Shown: in pieces, positions 60,536 through 64,000 of the stretch | Layout of the letters: each line of letters begins with the position of its first letter | Numbering within the stretch: the first letter of the stretch is position 1 | Assembly: GCA_030681645.1 (NCBI GenBank) | Contig: JAUXRX010000007.1 | Span: 496,001 to 560,000 of the forward strand | Reading direction: 5' to 3' | Length of the DNA: 64,000 nucleotides | DNA from: Archangium sp. | Lineage (GTDB): Bacteria; Myxococcota; Myxococcia; Myxococcales; Myxococcaceae | Notes under the pieces: generated by a model | The model's input: the letters and a program-made list of their open reading frames with translations, nothing else | What the model was told of the DNA's origin: nothing | Database searches by the model: none | Position numbers and translations under genes: made by a program

Positions 60536-61615
60536 GTGAGAGAAGCGCTACGAAACTGGCAGTGGCTGATGGTGGTGTCCCTCCTTGGCTGTGCTCCCCC
60601 GGTGGTGACTCCGCCTGAAGACGCGGGGATGACGGTGATCGACGCGGGCGTGCCTGACTCCGGCGTCGTGAGCCTCGTACCGGTGTGGACCGCCGGCGCT
60701 GACATGCCCGTGGCGACCGGCCTCTGGGGCACCGTGCTCTCGTTCGATCCCACCGGGCGCCGCTTCATCATGCACGGCGGCAACACGTACCCCGCCGGCA
60801 GCGTCATCTCGGACACGTGGAGCTTCTCCATCGCCACGAAGCAGTGGACGAAGCTCACCACCACCGGCGCCGCGCCTCCCGTGCGGTACTGCCACTGCGC
60901 CGCCTACCTGCCGAACCAGGGGCAGGTGTTGATCGCCGGTGGCCGCGACGCCACGGGCCTGGTCGACAGCGCGTACACGCTCGACCTCACCACGCTCACC
61001 TGGTCGCAGGTCACCGGCACCGTGCCCACCGGCGCCATCGGCTGCAACGCGCACTGGATGCCCAACCAGTCGCGCGCGATCGTCTTCGGTGGCGACGGCC
61101 GCACCGGCGTCAACGACAAGACCTGGGCGTACGATCCCGTCGCGCGCACCTTCACCGAGCTGATGCCCGCCGTGCGCCCGTACGCGCGCCGCGATGGCAT
61201 GAGCATCTACGAGCCCGTGCAGGGCCGCATGTTCATCTTCGGCGGCGCGGTGGCGATCACGCAGCAGTACCTCGAGGACGTCGCCGTGTTCGATGGCACG
61301 ACCTGGCTCGACGCGGCGGCCCCGACTCCGCACCCCTCGCGGCGGCGCTACGGCGCGACCGGGTACGACCCCATTCACGCGCGGTGGCTGCTGTTCTCCG
61401 GCACCAACGACGTCGACGACTTCGACGATCTCTGGGTGATCGATCCCGTCACCTTCGACTTCGTCGAGGTGCAGGCGAGGGGGCCGGTCAAGCGCGGCTT
61501 CTCCGCGTCGGGGATCGACGAGGTGACCGGCACGCTCTATGTATTCGGTGGGCTCACCACTCCCGGTTTCGCGGCTTTGGCCGATGGGTGGACGCTGAGC
61601 CTGACTGAGAACTGA
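60536..61615 (+). CDS. Kelch-repeat lipoprotein
   Basis: The GTG start yields a signal peptide with lipobox VSLLGC, then an Asp-Ala-Gly-rich linker typical of myxobacterial lipoproteins. The rest has kelch-type units: GRRFIMHGGNTYPAG with DTWSFSIATKQWTKL, GQVLIAGGRDATG with YTLDLTTLTWSQV, RAIVFGGDGRTG with TWAYDPVARTFTEL, GRMFIFGGAVAIT, and GTLYVFGGL. Five or six units predict one beta-propeller outside the cytoplasm, likely for protein or sugar binding. The next gene, another propeller lipoprotein, starts 6 bases after its stop, so they are probably one operon. Confidence 0.82.
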   Translation: MREALRNWQWLMVVSLLGCAPPVVTPPEDAGMTVIDAGVPDSGVVSLVPVWTAGADMPVATGLWGTVLSFDPTGRRFIMHGGNTYPAGSVISDTWSFSIATKQWTKLTTTGAAPPVRYCHCAAYLPNQGQVLIAGGRDATGLVDSAYTLDLTTLTWSQVTGTVPTGAIGCNAHWMPNQSRAIVFGGDGRTGVNDKTWAYDPVARTFTELMPAVRPYARRDGMSIYEPVQGRMFIFGGAVAITQQYLEDVAVFDGTTWLDAAAPTPHPSRRRYGATGYDPIHARWLLFSGTNDVDDFDDLWVIDPVTFDFVEVQARGPVKRGFSASGIDEVTGTLYVFGGLTTPGFAALADGWTLSLTEN

Positions 61616-61621
61616 GAGTCC

Positions 61622-64000
61622 ATGACACGTTTGCCGTTGTTCGCCGTGCTGCTGCTGCTGGCTGCCTGCCCGTCACCCACGCCTCCCCCGACGTGGAGCA
61701 CCGTCGCCACCGGGCTCGACGAAGCGGCGCTGGGCGTGGCAGCCGGGCCTTCCTCGGTGTGGATCGTCGGCTCGGATCGCGGCAGGGGCCCGCTGGTGCT
61801 GCGCTCCCAGGGCGCAGACCTGACCCGCCTCTCCACCGGCGTCGAAGGTGACCTCTGGTGGGTGCAGGCGTTCGCCGATGGCCAGGCCCTCATGGGCGGC
61901 ACCGCCGGGCTCCTGCTGCGCTTTGACGGCTCGACCTTCACCCGCCTCACCACCCCTTCGCTGGGCAAGCAGACCGTGTTCGGCCTCTGGGGCACTTCCG
62001 CGAGCGACGCGTGGATCGTCGGAGGCGCCGCCGGCCGTGACGGCTTCATCTGGAGACTCCAGGGCGACCTCGTCACCACCATCGACGTGCCCAACGACGT
62101 GCCGCTGCGCACCGACGGTGAGCGGCCCGCACTGCTCAAGGTCTGGGGCGACGCGGAAGGCACCGTGTGGATCGTCGGAGATCGCGGCGCGCTGCTGCGC
62201 AAGGGCGCGAGCGAGACCGGCTTCACCGTCATCCCCACCTCCACCACCGAGCGGCTGTTCACCGTGCACGGCGCGGCCGGGTCTCTCACGCTCGTGGGCG
62301 GCAACGCGCAGGCGGTGGTGCTCGACGGCCCGGGCCTCCAGCTCACCGACGCCTCGCCGCCGGGCGCCTCCCTCGTCCAGGGGGTGTTCCGCACCTCGCC
62401 GGCGAACGGCTGGGCCGTCGGGGCGGGCGGGGCGGTGTTCGAGCGCGACGCTTCCGGCTGGAAGCGCTCGGAAGGCACGCCCGCGATCGCCGCCGAGACG
62501 CTGCACGCCGTCGCCGCCGATTCCCAGGGCCGGGTGTGGGCGGTGGGGGGCAACGCGCTGTCGTCGAGCCTCGATCAGGGCGTGGTGCTGGTGCGCTCGG
62601 TCACCGAGGTGAACACCTACGTGCAGCCCGAGAAGGTCATCCCGCCCGTGGTCTGCCCCGCGGGGGAGATCGATCCCGCGCCCACCGCTTCGATCGCCCG
62701 CCGGTGGAACGAGCAGCTCCTCAACGCCATCCGCCGCGACACGCCTCGCCCCGGAGTGCACGCGCGCAACCTCTTCCACGTGTCCGCCGCGATGTACGAC
62801 GCGTGGGCCGCCTTCGACGCCACCGCTGACGGCGTGTTCGTGAGGGAGAAGCTCAGCCCCGGCGCTGACCTCGCGCAGCAGCGCGACACCGCCATCAGCT
62901 TCGCCGCCTTTCGCCTGCTCCAGCACCGCTACGCCACCGCCACCGGAGGCGGCGTCTCGTCGGCCTGCTTCGCTGCCTTCATGCAGAAGCTCGGTCACGA
63001 TCCACAGGACGGCAACGTCACTGGCAGCTCGGGCCTCGCGCTCGGCAACCGCGTGGGCGCGGCGATCATCGAGGCCCACCGCAACGACGGCGCCAACGAA
63101 GGCGCGAACTACGCCGACCCGACGTGGACGGCGGTCAACCCGGCGCTCGTGGTCGATCTCCCCGGCGCGGTGCTCACCAACCCGTCGAAGTGGCAGCGGC
63201 TCAACCTCGCCCAGGCCGTCACGCAGAACGGCATCGTCGTGCCCGGCGGGGTGCAGGGCTACATCGGCGCGAACTGGGGCCAGGTGACGCCGTTCGCGCT
63301 CGGGCCGCTGCCTGCCGACGGTGGGGTGCTCTACCTCGACCCCGGTCCGCCGCCGCAGTTCGACGAGGCGGTGAAGCCGGCGGTGGTCGAGGTGATCCAG
63401 GACTCCGCCTGGCTCGACCCCGCTGATCCGGCCGAGCTCGATCTGAGCCCGGGCGCGCTCGGCAACAACCCGCTCGGCACCAACGCCGGCACCGGGCATC
63501 CGCTCAACCCGGTGACCGGACAGCCGTACGTCTCCCATCGCGTGCTCCGCTCGGACTTCGGCCGCGTGCTCGCCGAGTTCTGGGCCGATGGTCCGAAGTC
63601 AGAGACGCCCCCGGGCCACTGGAACGTGCTCGCGAACGCCGTGGCTGATTCACCGGGCTTCGCGCGGCAGCTCCGCGGGGCGGGGCCGTCGCTCCCTCCG
63701 CTGGAGTGGGACGTGAAGACGTACCTCGCGGTGAACGGCGCCGTGCACGACGCGGCCATCGTCGCGTGGGGCATCAAGCGCGTGTTCGAGTGCGCGCGGC
63801 CGATCTCCCTGGTGCGGTACATGGCCGGCCTCGGGCAGTCGTCGGAGCCCGGCGGCGTGCGCTACCACCCCATGGGCCTGCCGCTCGTGCCCGGGTTGAT
63901 CGAGCTCGTCACCGCCCAGAGCGCCGCGCCCGGGCAGCGTCACGCGCACCTGCACGCCTTCATCGGCACCATCGCGGTGAGATCGTGGCGCGGTGAGCCC
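61622..64000 (+). CDS. Lipoprotein with beta-propeller and vanadium-haloperoxidase/PAP2-like domain (3' end outside window)
   Basis: An open frame of 793 codons runs from the ATG at 61622 to the last base with no stop. The N-terminus MTRLPLFAVLLLLAAC is a signal peptide with lipobox. Residues 25-330 contain propeller-type repeats (SSVWIVGSDRG, DAWIVGGAAGRDG, TVWIVGDRGALLRKG, GWAVGAGGAVFERD). From about residue 350 there is a helical domain: ARNLFHVSAAMYDAWAAFDA, then EFWADGPKSETPPGHWN near 655, a motif typical of vanadium-dependent haloperoxidase/PAP2-like proteins. The catalytic His region should come after the window edge, so activity cannot be judged. It follows the kelch lipoprotein by 6 bases. 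Confidence 0.8.
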   Translation, partial: MTRLPLFAVLLLLAACPSPTPPPTWSTVATGLDEAALGVAAGPSSVWIVGSDRGRGPLVLRSQGADLTRLSTGVEGDLWWVQAFADGQALMGGTAGLLLRFDGSTFTRLTTPSLGKQTVFGLWGTSASDAWIVGGAAGRDGFIWRLQGDLVTTIDVPNDVPLRTDGERPALLKVWGDAEGTVWIVGDRGALLRKGASETGFTVIPTSTTERLFTVHGAAGSLTLVGGNAQAVVLDGPGLQLTDASPPGASLVQGVFRTSPANGWAVGAGGAVFERDASGWKRSEGTPAIAAETLHAVAADSQGRVWAVGGNALSSSLDQGVVLVRSVTEVNTYVQPEKVIPPVVCPAGEIDPAPTASIARRWNEQLLNAIRRDTPRPGVHARNLFHVSAAMYDAWAAFDATADGVFVREKLSPGADLAQQRDTAISFAAFRLLQHRYATATGGGVSSACFAAFMQKLGHDPQDGNVTGSSGLALGNRVGAAIIEAHRNDGANEGANYADPTWTAVNPALVVDLPGAVLTNPSKWQRLNLAQAVTQNGIVVPGGVQGYIGANWGQVTPFALGPLPADGGVLYLDPGPPPQFDEAVKPAVVEVIQDSAWLDPADPAELDLSPGALGNNPLGTNAGTGHPLNPVTGQPYVSHRVLRSDFGRVLAEFWADGPKSETPPGHWNVLANAVADSPGFARQLRGAGPSLPPLEWDVKTYLAVNGAVHDAAIVAWGIKRVFECARPISLVRYMAGLGQSSEPGGVRYHPMGLPLVPGLIELVTAQSAAPGQRHAHLHAFIGTIAVRSWRGEP

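Noticed and set aside
61673..63538. 621-codon open frame on the minus strand
   Set aside because: It is a shadow of the propeller/haloperoxidase lipoprotein, with low-complexity Arg/Gly/Val/Glu composition and no motif.

Overview
The window is high-GC DNA from a delta-proteobacterium-like genome, most likely Myxococcota. Reasons: many lipoproteins with Asp-Ala-Gly or Gly-rich linkers after the lipobox, MopE-type Cys-rich repeat proteins, FG-GAP/ASPIC, FHA and WYL proteins, and frequent GTG/TTG starts. This is inference from gene content; there is no rRNA to confirm it.

Layout. 0-6.7 kb: end of an S1-domain gene; a minus-strand lipid/membrane trio (DUF1295, PlsC-like acyltransferase, membrane protein); initiator tRNA-Met; an FG-GAP/ASPIC protein; a tryptophan-halogenase-like flavoprotein. 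6.7-39.3 kb: a very unusual block of fourteen radical SAM (rSAM) proteins carrying about nineteen rSAM barrels, in several tight operons. 39.3-51 kb: alpha/beta hydrolase, small lipoprotein, a divergent pair of large helicase/nuclease proteins that look like defence genes, a WYL regulator and envelope proteins. 51-64 kb: FHA protein, AhpD-like protein, exported proteins including a di-haem oxidoreductase, two tandem VOC proteins, an exported PCMT-like methyltransferase, a decayed DUF1905/cytochrome c' junction, an AbiEi/AbiEii toxin-antitoxin pair, a kelch lipoprotein, and the first 793 codons of a lipoprotein with beta-propeller and vanadium-haloperoxidase-like domains that runs off the window.

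Core system. The plus-strand operon at about 19.0-28.5 kb contains a His-Xaa-Ser (Hxs) RiPP-type module: two HxsD-like small proteins (hxsD-like, 23999 and 24493), the maturase HxsB (24711), and an HxsA-like precursor (26209) whose C-terminus is one His-Cys-Ser plus twelve His-Gly-Ser triplets ending in Trp. It is followed by two more rSAM genes (26496, 27556). The junctions are 4-base overlaps or gaps of 4-7 bases. Around this module are rSAM enzymes fused to a second rSAM barrel (five proteins), to a peroxiredoxin, to a methyltransferase, to a DUF483-like domain, and to a cobalamin-type rSAM. Most share one downstream auxiliary-cluster signature (Pro-x-Cys, then Cys-x2-Cys-x5-Cys-x-Gly), which indicates expansion of one family. 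Exported partners lie inside the block: a lipoprotein (18437), a Tat-signal protein (30398) that looks related to it, and a 17-unit MopE-like protein (31850). A winged-helix regulator (28698) is the only obvious dedicated regulator. I infer an expanded, multi-enzyme relative of the Hxs system that modifies the His/Ser repeat peptide and possibly exported proteins. The chemistry is unknown.

A roughly 41-bp GC-rich stem-loop repeat (CCCTCTCCC...GGGAGAGGG core) occurs about ten times, mostly at gene ends, but also inside the PlsC-like gene and in the 3' end of the hydrolase gene.
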